Counted from the stretch's first letter, positions 8,362-17,712 are shown. The stretch is DNA of 55,614 nucleotides from Pectobacterium betavasculorum (GCF_000749845.1 NZ_JQHM01000018.1:1-55614); one strand, 5' to 3'. Notes: generated by a model from the sequence alone, not told the origin. Numbers and translations: made by a program.

Positions 8362-9611
8362 CTTTTTATCTGCCCGGGCGACCGATCGTGGCCCAACATC
8401 TGCTGTACCAATTCCACACAGTGCAGGAAACGCGAATCGTAGTCCGATTCTTTGATGTAAACGTACGGGATATTATTGTTAGCCAGCATCGTTTTCAGCA
8501 GGTTCTGGAATTCCGAACGGGCAGTGGTACTGCCTAAACTGCGCAGCCCATCGGCCACCCACGGCGTGTTATTCTCCAGCAAAATCACCAGATCGAAGCG
8601 GTATTCATCGACTAGCGCCTGAACGAACGGGTGTTCACGGCCTTCATATTTCTTGCAGAACGCCTGTGTGGTGACAAAATCGGTGTCGATAAAGGCCACT
8701 TTATTGGCGTATTTGACCGCAAAATCAATGTACTGTGCCTGACCCAGCGCGATTTTGTCGTAGTCGGAATACTGCAACGCCATCTCGTCGCCACCCAGAT
8801 GGGAGAATACATAATCGCGACCATATTCCCAGGCGCTGGTAGTGTTGAAGATATTCGCCAGCTTGTTCACCAGCGTGGATTTACCACTGGATTCCCCGCC
8901 AAGAATGGCAACGGTACGCACAAAGAACGGCTTAACTTCGGTTGGGATATAATCCCAGTAGCGGAAAGGATCGTGGCGGATCTGTGAGCCGCTGATGTTC
9001 ATGAAGGATCGCTGTGGGTCGATCAAGACAGCCTCAATGCCCAGATGTTCGCGGTATTGCGGCGCATCCTGTTCTTCACTGGTGTAGACGAAATTAGGCG
9101 TGATGCTTTTTTCCTGCATGAACGCCTGAATCCCTTTACTCCATACATCCCAGCCATGTGGGTAAGGTTCCATTCCTTGCTCATTAAAGGCATGAATGTG
9201 AATATTTTTCTGATACTTGAAGGTCTGCAATAGCCAGCGCAGGCGGTCACTGACGGTAGGCTGCTGTGACATCGAACTGTTCTCAAACAGCAGACGGTCG
9301 CGCGGCTCGTCGTAACCTAAAATCACATGCAGTTCGTCGACCTGGCTGCATGCGCGTTGAATCAGATAAATGTGGCCGGTGTGTAGCGGATAGAACTTGC
9401 CGAAGACGATGCCAATATTCTTTTCATAGCGAGGGAATTCCAGCTCAAGAAACCGATGCAGCGCTTCCAGCTTCTGTGCGCTAGGGCTTTTTATTTTGGC
9501 ATTAAGTAATTGACTAAGATAGCCTTTGGTCATATCGGTTGCGTCGGCAACCTGCTGTAGGGTGCAACCCTTCTGGCGGATAGCGGATTTCAGGTAATCA
9601 AATGATGACAT
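8358..9611 (-). CDS. nadR: Trifunctional NAD regulator NadR
   Basis: This 417-residue protein combines three activities: an N-terminal helix-turn-helix (about residues 1-60, with QQVADATDMTKGYLSQLLN) that represses NAD synthesis genes, a nucleotidyltransferase domain with GKFYPLHTGH (NMN adenylyltransferase), and a C-terminal P-loop domain with GGESSGKSTLVNKLA (ribosylnicotinamide kinase). Length is close to the enterobacterial standard (410). A consensus NadR operator lies 14 bp upstream of its start (9625-9642), pointing to autoregulation. It is convergent with fau, a junction different from E. coli, where fau and nadR are far apart. Confidence 0.95.
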   Translation of the reverse strand: MSSFDYLKSAIRQKGCTLQQVADATDMTKGYLSQLLNAKIKSPSAQKLEALHRFLELEFPRYEKNIGIVFGKFYPLHTGHIYLIQRACSQVDELHVILGYDEPRDRLLFENSSMSQQPTVSDRLRWLLQTFKYQKNIHIHAFNEQGMEPYPHGWDVWSKGIQAFMQEKSITPNFVYTSEEQDAPQYREHLGIEAVLIDPQRSFMNISGSQIRHDPFRYWDYIPTEVKPFFVRTVAILGGESSGKSTLVNKLANIFNTTSAWEYGRDYVFSHLGGDEMALQYSDYDKIALGQAQYIDFAVKYANKVAFIDTDFVTTQAFCKKYEGREHPFVQALVDEYRFDLVILLENNTPWVADGLRSLGSTTARSEFQNLLKTMLANNNIPYVYIKESDYDSRFLHCVELVQQMLGHDRSPGQIKS

Positions 9612-9624
9612 GGTGCAACACTCT

Positions 9625-9642
9625 TGTTTAGCCTACTAAACA
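9625..9642. promoter_or_regulatory. NadR operator upstream of nadR
   Basis: TGTTTA (9625-9630), six bases, TAAACA (9637-9642): a perfect match to the NadR consensus TGTTTA-N6-TAAACA. It sits 14-31 bp upstream of the nadR ATG, where bound repressor would block nadR transcription or initiation. Autoregulation is inferred from position. Confidence 0.75.
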
Positions 9643-9743
9643 AAATACCACAAGATAAAGCAACCTCCGCTACTCTTTCACACCGCTGTTTGGACTTGAG
9701 GCTAAACAGGGAGAAGAGCAGCGGATGGTTTTCTGTGGTCTGT

Positions 9744-11126
9744 TTAGAGATCGTCGAGGATCGCCAGCGCATCGGCCAGCTTTTTCACGCCGAATACCTG
9801 CATACTGGCTGGGGCTTTCTTCGGCATATTGGCATGAGGAACGATGGCGCGCGTGAAGCCGTGTTTAGCAGCTTCGGTAATCCGCTCTTGGCCGCTGGGA
9901 ACCGGGCGGATTTCGCCCGCCAGACCGACTTCACCGAAGATGACCAGATCCTGCGGCAGCGGGCGATCGCGGAAGCTGGAAACCAGCGATAGCAGCAGCG
10001 CAAGATCGGCGCTGGTTTCGGTCACTTTGACGCCGCCGACGACATTCACGAACACATCCTGATCCGACATTTGCAAGCCGCCGTGGCGATGCAGTACCGC
10101 GAGCAGAATCGCTAAGCGGTTTTGCTCCAGCCCGACTGCAACGCGACGCGGGTTGGCCATCATTGATTGATCTACCAAAGCCTGAATCTCGACCAGCAGC
10201 GGGCGCGTACCTTCCCACACCACCATGACCGAGCTACCAGACGTCACTTCGTCACCACGGCTGAGGAAAATGGCTGACGGGTTACTGATTTCACGCAGTC
10301 CCTGCTCCGTCATAGCGAATACACCCAGCTCATTGACGGCACCGAAACGGTTCTTATGGCTGCGCAGCGTGCGAAAGCGCGAATCGGCATCGCCGTCGAG
10401 CAGCACGGAGCAGTCGATACAGTGTTCCAATACTTTTGGCCCGGCGAGCGAGCCGTCTTTGGTGACGTGGCCAACCATCACGATGGCGACGCCGCGCGTT
10501 TTAGCGAAGCGCGTCAGGTAGGCTGCGGTTTCACGCACTTGCGCGACGCTGCCGGGGGAAGATTGAATATCGGCGAGATGCATCACCTGGATGGAGTCGA
10601 TCACCATCAGCTTCGGTTGTTCCTGCTCGGCAATCAGGCAAATCTGTTCGATGCTGGTTTCCGACAGCATATTGAGATTCTGAGTTGGCAGATTGAGGCG
10701 GTGCGCCCGCATCGCCACCTGCTGCAATGACTCTTCGCCAGTGACGTACAGGGTTTTCATATTTTCTGACAGCTTGCAGAGCGTTTGTAGCAGTAGAGTA
10801 CTTTTACCCGCGCCGGGGTTACCACCGATCAGAATCGCGCTGCCCGGAACGACGCCGCCGCCCAGAACGCGGTCAAACTCCAGAAAGCCAGTGGAAAAAC
10901 GAGGTAGCGCTTCAAGACTGATTTCCGACAGTTTTTGCACCCGGCTGACGCCAGCACTCTCACCCGCATAGCCGGTGAGACGGTCGGAACGCGATACGGA
11001 CGCCGATGCCAGACGAACTTCGGTAATGGTATTCCAGGCGTGGCAAGCACTACACTGCCCTTGCCAGCGCGGATAGTCAGCCCCGCATTCATTACATACA
11101 AACGCTCGTTTGACGGCTTTTGCCAC
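9744..11126 (-). CDS. radA: DNA repair protein RadA
   Basis: This 460-residue RecA-related branch migration protein works in homologous recombination. In order: an N-terminal C4 zinc finger (CNEC and CSAC, residues 11-31), Walker A GGNPGAGKST (about residue 100), the RadA-specific KNRFG motif (about residue 258), and a C-terminal Lon-like domain with GEVGLAGEIRPV. Length equals E. coli RadA. It is 17 bp downstream of serB on the same strand, the conserved serB-radA order, and nadR follows. Confidence 0.96.
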   Translation of the reverse strand: MAKAVKRAFVCNECGADYPRWQGQCSACHAWNTITEVRLASASVSRSDRLTGYAGESAGVSRVQKLSEISLEALPRFSTGFLEFDRVLGGGVVPGSAILIGGNPGAGKSTLLLQTLCKLSENMKTLYVTGEESLQQVAMRAHRLNLPTQNLNMLSETSIEQICLIAEQEQPKLMVIDSIQVMHLADIQSSPGSVAQVRETAAYLTRFAKTRGVAIVMVGHVTKDGSLAGPKVLEHCIDCSVLLDGDADSRFRTLRSHKNRFGAVNELGVFAMTEQGLREISNPSAIFLSRGDEVTSGSSVMVVWEGTRPLLVEIQALVDQSMMANPRRVAVGLEQNRLAILLAVLHRHGGLQMSDQDVFVNVVGGVKVTETSADLALLLSLVSSFRDRPLPQDLVIFGEVGLAGEIRPVPSGQERITEAAKHGFTRAIVPHANMPKKAPASMQVFGVKKLADALAILDDL

Positions 11127-11143
11127 GGTTCACCTCCTACTGA

Positions 11144-12121
11144 TTAACGCTTTTCGTGTCTCATGCTGCCGCTGAGGATACAGAGCACGCCGGTCAGATC
11201 GGCATGACGGATGGTTACCGCAGACTGCTCATTGACCTTGGGTTTAGCGTGATAGGCAATGCCTAAGCTGGCTGTCTTGATCATCGGCAGATCGTTTGCG
11301 CCATCGCCGATAGCAACGGTCTGGTGCATGGGAATTTCCAGCTTTTCCGCTAGCTGTTGCAGCGTAGTGGCTTTATATTTTGCATCGACAATCGTGCCGA
11401 TGACTTCACCAGTCAGTTTGCCATCTTTCATACCTAATTCGTTGGCAACGGCGGCGACCAGACCTAATTCGTCACGCAAATAATCGGCAAAGTAGGTAAA
11501 CCCGCCCGACGCAATCGCGACGTGCCAACCCGCTTCCTGAAGCTGGCTAACCATATTATTCAAGCCCGGCATCAGCGGCAGCGTTTTGCGTACTGTCTGT
11601 AAAATAGTGGCATCGGCACCTTTTAAGGTCTCAACACGCTGACGCAGGCTGGCGGCGAAATCCAGCTCGCCGCGCATCGCGCGTTCGGTGACGTCGGCCA
11701 CCAGTTCACCCGTGCCTGCCAGCTTGGCTATTTCATCAATGCATTCGATCTGAATGGCAGTGGAATCCATGTCCATGATCAATAAACCCGGCGAACGCAG
11801 CGTTGGCGCGTTGCTCATGGCTGCGACATCAATCCCCAGTTCATGAGCCAGCTTGGTTGCACGTGGCGTCAGTGTGCCCGCTAAACGGACAACCTGATAA
11901 TCGCCCACGTTCCAGGCACTCACGATAACCATGGCGCTTCCCAGCTTACGCTGGTAGCGAGAAATCAGGTTTTTATCGAGGACATCGCTATAAATCAGCC
12001 AGCCAGTGTCGCCAGCGCGGTAGTCAAGCGGCATCACTTCGTCACCGCTCAGTGATAATGGCAGTCCCGGCCAACAGTTGATCTCATTCGGGAGATCACG
12101 ATAGGTCAGACTATTCGACAT
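11144..12121 (-). CDS. serB: Phosphoserine phosphatase SerB
   Basis: The start is set at the ATG at 12121, preceded by AGAGGA; an in-frame upstream ATG at 12205 would add 28 residues absent from the family. The resulting 325-residue HAD-family enzyme hydrolyses phosphoserine in the last step of serine synthesis. It shows DMDSTAIQIECIDEIA (nucleophile Asp and general acid) near residue 115, a SGGFTYFADYL segment and the Mg-binding GDGANDLPM. N-terminal LPLSLSGDEVMPLDY matches E. coli SerB. It is divergent from smp and followed closely by radA. Confidence 0.95.
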   Translation of the reverse strand: MSNSLTYRDLPNEINCWPGLPLSLSGDEVMPLDYRAGDTGWLIYSDVLDKNLISRYQRKLGSAMVIVSAWNVGDYQVVRLAGTLTPRATKLAHELGIDVAAMSNAPTLRSPGLLIMDMDSTAIQIECIDEIAKLAGTGELVADVTERAMRGELDFAASLRQRVETLKGADATILQTVRKTLPLMPGLNNMVSQLQEAGWHVAIASGGFTYFADYLRDELGLVAAVANELGMKDGKLTGEVIGTIVDAKYKATTLQQLAEKLEIPMHQTVAIGDGANDLPMIKTASLGIAYHAKPKVNEQSAVTIRHADLTGVLCILSGSMRHEKR

Positions 12122-12279
12122 GGGGGAAATCCTCTGCTGGCAGTAGTGCGATAAAGTCGTACGATAAAAAGAGGGATGTGGCGTCGGCCAAACATATCCC
12201 TCCAAAAACTGGGCAACAAGCTATCCTATCGTCGGCGCTTCTGGCAACATGAAAGTATCCAAATCGTGTAAGGATTATC

Positions 12280-12975
12280 ATGGTTCGCGCCCGGGTGAAA
12301 TTTCGTCTACACCGCACGGCAATTGTGCTGATTTGCCTCGCCCTGCTGGTGGTATTAATGCAGGGCGCGTCCTATTTCAGTTTGAGCCACCAGATGGCAC
12401 GTTCTGAACAGGTTGAAGATCTGGCACGCACGCTATCCAGACAGGTCGCTTATAGCCTTTCGCCGCTGATGGGCAGCGTGGATGATAATGGCCAAAAAAT
12501 TACGACCATCCTCAAGCAACTGACCGATCACAGCCGTATTCTGGATGCGGGTGTGTATCAGCAGGACGGCTCGCTGGTGGCGCATGTTGGTGAACAGGTT
12601 CAACTACGGGACCGGCTGGCGCTGGACGGTAATCGCGTTGGTAGTTACTTTAACCATCAACTGGTGCAGCCGATTGAAGGAAAAGAGGGACCTATCGGCT
12701 TCCTGCGCATCACGTTGGATACGCATGTGTTGGCGACCGAAGCCAGACAGGTGGATAACACGACCAATATTCTGCGTCTGATGATTTTACTTTCACTGGC
12801 TATCGGCATCATTCTGACGCGAACGCTATTGCAGAACCGCCGTACCCGCTGGCAGCAATCACCTTATCTTCTTACTGCGAGTACGCCAGTGAAAGAAGAA
12901 GATGAGGTGGAGAGTGACACGCAGCCGAGTGGCAGCGTGGTAGTGAAAAAAGACGGGGAAGAGAAAAGCCTCTGA
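12280..12975 (+). CDS. smp: Inner-membrane protein Smp (YtjB/AhpA family)
   Basis: This 231-residue protein has an N-terminal membrane segment (about residues 12-32), a periplasmic domain of about 130 residues, a second membrane helix (about 163-181) and a polar cytoplasmic tail. This matches SMP/YtjB, a membrane protein encoded divergently from serB throughout enterobacteria (E. coli 214 residues). The C-terminal tail is acidic and somewhat longer than in E. coli. Function is not established. The 158 bp between the two starts should carry both promoters. Confidence 0.88.
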   Translation: MVRARVKFRLHRTAIVLICLALLVVLMQGASYFSLSHQMARSEQVEDLARTLSRQVAYSLSPLMGSVDDNGQKITTILKQLTDHSRILDAGVYQQDGSLVAHVGEQVQLRDRLALDGNRVGSYFNHQLVQPIEGKEGPIGFLRITLDTHVLATEARQVDNTTNILRLMILLSLAIGIILTRTLLQNRRTRWQQSPYLLTASTPVKEEDEVESDTQPSGSVVVKKDGEEKSL

Positions 12976-13051
12976 TGGTCACCTCGTATATCCCCTAAAG
13001 ATGTGGTCACGCTGGTTTGTGCTATCACCGATGCAACGCTTAACATCACCT

Positions 13052-13104
13052 TTGATTAGCTTTTATATATCAACCATACGGAATGATATATAAAAGCTAA
13101 TCAA
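13052..13104. repeat. Perfect inverted repeat, candidate HipB operator
   Basis: Arms of 21 bp (13052-13072 and 13084-13104) are perfect reverse complements around an 11-bp spacer. The arms contain TTATATATCA and TGATATATAA. Further TGATATA-type half sites continue at 13128-13134 and 13159-13165 up to hipB. Type II toxin-antitoxin repressors bind such dyads. It could also fold as a terminator for smp, but no T-tract follows. Confidence 0.6.
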
Positions 13105-13180
13105 TCTTGTGCTCTTTTGATTGCGGTGATATATTTTTATATATATTTTATAATTATTGATATATTAAAGAATATCAAAT

Positions 13181-13492
13181 ATGAGCTATGTAACAGAGCA
13201 AATACTAGAAAGTCTTCGAGAAGCACGCGCACGTAAGGGGTTTAGCCAGAGAGAGCTAAGCGCCCGTTCGGGTGTACCTCAAAGCCATATCTCGAAAATC
13301 GAGTCTGGAGGCGTTGATCTAAGGGTTTCCAGCTTGATTGCACTCGCGCGCGTGCTTGACCTGGAGCTATTTGTCGCGCCTAAAAAGTCTGTGCCAGCGA
13401 TAAAGTCGATCATTCGAAGTAGCAAAGGAACTCAGGATGAGGGGGAGGGGATGTCACCTGCATACCATTTAGATGGAGACAATGATGACTAA
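13181..13492 (+). CDS. hipB: HipB-type antitoxin, XRE repressor
   Basis: This 103-residue protein has a helix-turn-helix near residues 15-60 (FSQRELSARSGVPQSHISKIESG) and an acidic disordered tail, as in HipB antitoxins that bind HipA and repress their own operon. It starts 76 bp after a perfect 21-bp inverted repeat and overlaps the downstream hipA start by 8 bp, typical of coupled antitoxin-toxin translation. AT-rich upstream DNA suggests acquisition as an accessory cassette between smp and prfC. Confidence 0.85.
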   Translation: MSYVTEQILESLREARARKGFSQRELSARSGVPQSHISKIESGGVDLRVSSLIALARVLDLELFVAPKKSVPAIKSIIRSSKGTQDEGEGMSPAYHLDGDNDD

Positions 13493-14699
13493 TAATGTAT
13501 CCACTTTAAACGTTTTGCTCTACGGAGCGCCTATCGCAACGATCACCAACGTTGGCAATGATAAAACGCTATTTGCTTTTACGGATACTTACGCGAATGA
13601 TGAATTCCGGCCTGTGTTAGGACTTGGCTTTAAGGATTCGCTCGGTGGCTTGGTCACTAACTTCAAACCTACCCAAACCAAGTTAACACCGTTTTTCTCC
13701 AATCTCCTGCCAGAAGAAACGATGCGTAACTACTTGGCAGAGCGTGCGGGTGTGAACCCCGCGCGGGAATTTTTTCTATTGTGGGTATTAGGACAAGATT
13801 TAGCGGGAGCGATTACTGTCGAACCTGCCGATGGTGAAGCGCTACCGCCTAATGTGCAGCAAGAAATAGAAGATGAAACCAAATACGAAGCACCGATGCG
13901 CTTTTCATTGGCAGGTGTGCAGTTGAAATTTTCAGCCGTGCAACATGCCAATGGCGGGTTGACGATCCCAGCTACAGGTAAAGGTGGCTCATGGATTGTG
14001 AAATTGCCGTCATCTCGCTTTGAAGCCGTGCCAGAAAATGAATATTCGATGATGGTATTGGCGCGAATGTTAGGAATGGATGTGCCAGAGATTCAACTGC
14101 TACCCATTAACCAGATTGCTAATATCCCAGAAGGAATCGGAAAGTTTGGCAATAGTGCCTTTGCAATCAAGCGTTTTGACCGTGCTGAGGGGCAAGCAAT
14201 ACATATTGAAGACTTTGCGCAAGTCTTTGGCGTATATCCTCAAGATAAATACAAAAAAGCCAGTATGCGTAATATCGCGCAGGTTATCGGTATAGAGGGT
14301 CAAGAGGAAGACATTGCTGAATTTATTCGCAGGTTGGTGTTCAATACCCTAATTGGCAACGCTGATATGCATTTGAAGAACTGGTCTGTTATTTACAAAG
14401 ACAAGCGCACAGCATCAATTGCACCAGCTTATGACTTTGTCTCGACCATTCCCTACATTCCCGATGATAGTGCCTCATTAAAAGTTAGCCGCAGCAAAAA
14501 GTTCAGTGATTTTACTCTGGATGAATTATCGCACTTAGCGGCTAAAGCCATGTTGCCAGAAAAGTTGGTGTTGGATACGGCCAGGCAAACTGTGGCAAGC
14601 TTCCATGAAGTATGGGCGAAAGAAAAAGCACACTTACCGCTTACCAAATCTATCATGGTATCTATTGAGAAACACTTGAGAGATATACCACTGCGCTAA
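13485..14699 (+). CDS. hipA: HipA-type serine/threonine kinase toxin
   Basis: About 404 residues. The start ATG at 13485 is chosen because GGAG lies six bases before it; in-frame ATGs at 13482 and 13473 are alternatives. HipA toxins phosphorylate targets such as glutamyl-tRNA synthetase and induce dormancy. Visible family marks: N-terminal subdomain with LPEETMRNYLAERAG, the SLAGVQLKFS loop carrying the autophosphorylated serine (about residue 145), the lysine strand FAIKRFDR, the catalytic NADMHLKNWS motif and APAYDF in place of DFG. All key residues appear present, so it should be active. Target specificity cannot be read from sequence. Confidence 0.88.
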   Translation: MTNNVSTLNVLLYGAPIATITNVGNDKTLFAFTDTYANDEFRPVLGLGFKDSLGGLVTNFKPTQTKLTPFFSNLLPEETMRNYLAERAGVNPAREFFLLWVLGQDLAGAITVEPADGEALPPNVQQEIEDETKYEAPMRFSLAGVQLKFSAVQHANGGLTIPATGKGGSWIVKLPSSRFEAVPENEYSMMVLARMLGMDVPEIQLLPINQIANIPEGIGKFGNSAFAIKRFDRAEGQAIHIEDFAQVFGVYPQDKYKKASMRNIAQVIGIEGQEEDIAEFIRRLVFNTLIGNADMHLKNWSVIYKDKRTASIAPAYDFVSTIPYIPDDSASLKVSRSKKFSDFTLDELSHLAAKAMLPEKLVLDTARQTVASFHEVWAKEKAHLPLTKSIMVSIEKHLRDIPLR

Positions 14700-14979
14700 T
14701 AGGCTAGGGTTCCGTGTGCGTTCTTCTATATTATTTAAAGCTCTAAGCCGTTGGCTATGAGCTGAAGAAGCAACGATTGCAAACAGCGACAACTGAGCGT
14801 TGGCGCACGCTGAGAGTAAATGTAATCGATTAGGCGACCATTGATTGTTTATAACGCCAAGATCAGAGAAAATAGCGGCCAATTACGATTAACACGACGG
14901 ATTTGACAAGCGAAGAACTGAAAAGAGAGTACTTCCAGAAGTGTGTACAAATCCGTGTACAAACTAAAAGAATTTATAC
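14700..14979. other. Intergenic region between hipA and prfC
   Basis: 280 bp without a convincing gene. Short direct repeats GTGTACAAA at 14943-14951 and 14955-14963 lie just before prfC. The prfC promoter should be here. An 82-residue minus-strand ORF (14634-14882) overlaps the hipA end and looks spurious. Confidence 0.4.
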
Positions 14980-16569
14980 ATGGCAACCCAAGATTTTCTT
15001 AATGAAATCAATAAGCGAAGAACGTTCGCTATCATTTCTCACCCCGATGCCGGTAAGACCACGATTACCGAAAAGGTCCTGCTGTTCGGACAGGCGATCC
15101 AGACTGCCGGTACGGTAAAAGGGCGTGGTTCGAACCAGCATGCGAAATCCGACTGGATGGAGATGGAAAAGCAGCGTGGTATCTCAATTACCACGTCTGT
15201 AATGCAGTTTCCCTATCGTGAATGTCTGATTAACCTGCTGGATACCCCAGGGCACGAAGACTTCTCCGAAGATACCTATCGTACGCTGACGGCGGTAGAC
15301 TGCTGCCTGATGGTCATCGACGCCGCAAAAGGGGTCGAAGACCGTACACGTAAGCTGATGGAAGTCACTCGTCTGCGCGACACGCCGATTCTGACGTTCA
15401 TGAACAAACTTGACCGTGACATCCGCGATCCGATGGAAGTGCTGGATGAAGTTGAGAGTGAGCTTAAGATTGCCTGTGCGCCGATCACCTGGCCGATTGG
15501 CTGCGGCAAACTGTTCAAAGGCGTGTATCACCTTTATAAAGACGAAACTTATCTGTATCAGACCGGTAAAGGCCATACGATTCAGGAAGTGCGCATCGTT
15601 AAAGGACTGGATAACCCGGAGCTGGATACTGCCGTTGGTGAAGAACTGGCTGCGCAACTGCGTGAAGAGCTGGAACTGGTGAAAGGGGCATCGCACGAAT
15701 TTGAACTGGAAGCGTTTCGTGCCGGTGAACTGACGCCAGTCTTCTTTGGTACCGCGCTGGGTAACTTTGGCGTTGACCATATGCTGGACGGCCTGGTCGC
15801 CTGGGCACCTACGCCAATGCCGCGTAAAACGGATACCCGTGAAGTTACGGCAGAGGAAGAGAAATTTACCGGCTTCGTGTTCAAAATTCAGGCCAATATG
15901 GATCCGAAACACCGTGACCGCGTGGCATTTATGCGCGTCGTGTCCGGTAGATATGAAAAAAGCATGAAACTGCGTCAGGTTCGTACGGGAAAAGACGTGG
16001 TGATTTCAGACGCGCTGACCTTCATGGCAGGTGACCGTTCCCACATTGAAGAAGCCTATTCGGGCGATATCATCGGGCTGCACAACCACGGCACGATCCA
16101 GATTGGCGATACGTTCACGCAGGGTGAAGATATGAAATTCACCGGTATCCCCAACTTTGCGCCGGAGCTATTCCGCCGCATTCGTCTGCGCGATCCACTT
16201 AAGCAAAAACAGCTATTGAAAGGGCTGGTACAGTTGTCTGAAGAAGGCGCCGTACAGGTATTCCGTCCATTGACCAACAACGACCTCATCGTTGGTGCTG
16301 TCGGCGTATTGCAGTTTGATGTGGTGGTTGCCCGTCTGAAAACGGAATACAACGTAGAAGCGATTTACGAATCCGTTAACGTTTCTACCGCGCGTTGGGT
16401 TGAGTGCAGTGATGTGAAGAAATTCGAAGAATTTAAGCGTAAGAACGAACTGCACCTTGCGCTGGATGGTGGGGATAATCTGGCTTATGTGGCTCCGACG
16501 ATGGTAAACCTGAATTTGACGCGGGAACGCTATCCTGAAGTGACGTTCCACCAAACGCGCGAACATTAA
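14980..16569 (+). CDS. prfC: Peptide chain release factor 3
   Basis: This 529-residue GTPase recycles RF1 and RF2 from the ribosome after termination. G motifs are in order: G1 [13 protein letters not shown] (residues 20-32), G2 in [12 protein letters not shown]3 DTPGHEDF (about 87-94), G4 NKLDRD (about 141). Length equals E. coli RF3. In-frame extension upstream is not supported. osmY follows on the same strand after a terminator, as in E. coli. Confidence 0.97.
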   Translation: MATQDFLNEINKRRTFAIISHPDAGKTTITEKVLLFGQAIQTAGTVKGRGSNQHAKSDWMEMEKQRGISITTSVMQFPYRECLINLLDTPGHEDFSEDTYRTLTAVDCCLMVIDAAKGVEDRTRKLMEVTRLRDTPILTFMNKLDRDIRDPMEVLDEVESELKIACAPITWPIGCGKLFKGVYHLYKDETYLYQTGKGHTIQEVRIVKGLDNPELDTAVGEELAAQLREELELVKGASHEFELEAFRAGELTPVFFGTALGNFGVDHMLDGLVAWAPTPMPRKTDTREVTAEEEKFTGFVFKIQANMDPKHRDRVAFMRVVSGRYEKSMKLRQVRTGKDVVISDALTFMAGDRSHIEEAYSGDIIGLHNHGTIQIGDTFTQGEDMKFTGIPNFAPELFRRIRLRDPLKQKQLLKGLVQLSEEGAVQVFRPLTNNDLIVGAVGVLQFDVVVARLKTEYNVEAIYESVNVSTARWVECSDVKKFEEFKRKNELHLALDGGDNLAYVAPTMVNLNLTRERYPEVTFHQTREH

Positions 16570-16662
16570 TTTTTTATAACGAGATGGATTGATAACGTCA
16601 TGGTTTCACAAAAAATAGTGACCGTGATGTTTAAATAATAACCTCGTTATTAAAATAATTAT

Positions 16663-16715
16663 CACCCGGTTATAGTTGGTTTTAGGCCAAAAGTGCCGGG
16701 TGTTTTTATTTTTAA
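16663..16715 (+). terminator. Terminator after prfC
   Basis: Stem CACCCGG (16663-16669) with CCGGGTG (16696-16702), followed by TTTTTATTTTTA. A seven-pair GC stem with a strong T-tract about 95 bp after the prfC stop is a convincing intrinsic terminator, although its loop of 26 bases is long. Confidence 0.65.
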
Positions 16716-17086
16716 ATTAATTAAAAATCAATCGGTTAATTTTGTTTTTTTCCCCGGAATTTTTCTCACTTCGATGCAACAGACAAATCTGAATTGCTGC
16801 ACATATTTCTTCGTTCCCCTGTGATTTTCCATTCTGTGGGCTATAGTTAACAGCGTGTTAACTGATTTGGCTTGTTCAACTGTTAACGTAATCTAAGTTG
16901 GTTTATTGTTTTTATTTTTTTCGCCTTTGCAATTTAATACTCTGGTTATTCCTGTAAGAAGAGAGAATTATCGGAGTGTTGGTAACGTCATTATCACCTT
17001 GGTTTGCTGATGACTGTGCAGGCGTTAACGTGGCTCACACACAGACTGTGTCGGGCTTAGAGAAAAGCATAAGAAGGAAGACATCG
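16716..17086 (+). promoter_or_regulatory. osmY upstream region with a perfect palindrome
   Basis: This 371-bp region contains the osmY promoter. A 19-bp palindrome, AGTTAACA-GCG-TGTTAACT, occupies 16845-16863, and a further TGTTAAC occurs at 16881-16887. In E. coli osmY is RpoS-dependent and sensitive to CRP, Lrp and IHF. The protein that reads this palindrome is unknown. An in-frame GTG at 16976 would extend OsmY but lacks support. Confidence 0.5.
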
Positions 17087-17695
17087 ATGAAAAAGACCAA
17101 ATTGACACAATCGCTGATCGTAGTTGCTCTGGGTTCTATTCTGGCTGGCGGTGCCATGGCTGAAGAAACGTTAGGGCAGAAGGTAGAGCGTATCGCGGAC
17201 ACAACTGGTGCAAAAGTCGATAGTTCCGCTAATAAAGCATCTGGCTACATCGGTGACAGCGCTATCACGGCAAAAGTAAAGAGTGCACTGCTGGAAGATA
17301 AATCGATTACCAGCAGTGACATTTCAGTCGAAACAACGAAGGGCGTCGTCACGCTAAGCGGCTTTGTCGGCAGTCAGGCACTCAGCTCACGAGCGGTGGA
17401 AATTGCCACGCAGGTTGAGGGCGTCCAATCTGTAAGCGATAAATTGCAGGTTAAAGATAATCCATCACAATCGGTTGGTGCGTATGCCGATGACGCTGTG
17501 ATTACCAGCACGATTAAGGCCAAGCTGCTGGCGGATGATATTGTTCCATCCCGTAAAGTGAAGGTCGAAACTCAGGAAGGCGTTGTGCTACTAAGCGGTG
17601 AAGTGGACAACAAAGCACAGTCTGACCGTGCTGAAAGTATTACTAAGGCCGTTGAAGGCGTGAAAAGCGTCAAAAACGACCTGACCGTTAAGTAA
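17087..17695 (+). CDS. osmY: Osmotically inducible periplasmic protein OsmY
   Basis: 202 residues from the ATG at 17087, which has AGAAGGAAG upstream. A signal peptide (KK, then SLIVVALGSILAGG) ends at AMA before residue 27 or so. Two BON domains follow (about residues 55-125 and 135-202), each with the VETTKGVVTLSG or VETQEGVVLLSG pattern. OsmY acts as a periplasmic chaperone and is induced by osmotic stress and stationary phase. Length equals E. coli OsmY (201). A strong terminator follows. Confidence 0.95.
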   Translation: MKKTKLTQSLIVVALGSILAGGAMAEETLGQKVERIADTTGAKVDSSANKASGYIGDSAITAKVKSALLEDKSITSSDISVETTKGVVTLSGFVGSQALSSRAVEIATQVEGVQSVSDKLQVKDNPSQSVGAYADDAVITSTIKAKLLADDIVPSRKVKVETQEGVVLLSGEVDNKAQSDRAESITKAVEGVKSVKNDLTVK

Positions 17696-17712
17696 CCGTC
17701 GCCATTTCGCAC

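Noticed and set aside
14634-14882. 82-residue minus-strand ORF after hipA
   Set aside because: It overlaps the hipA 3' end, has no ribosome binding site, and its start region is not conserved as far as I can judge. It may be a repeated non-coding sequence.
15184-15912. 242-residue minus-strand ORF
   Set aside because: Antisense shadow of prfC; composition follows the prfC codons.
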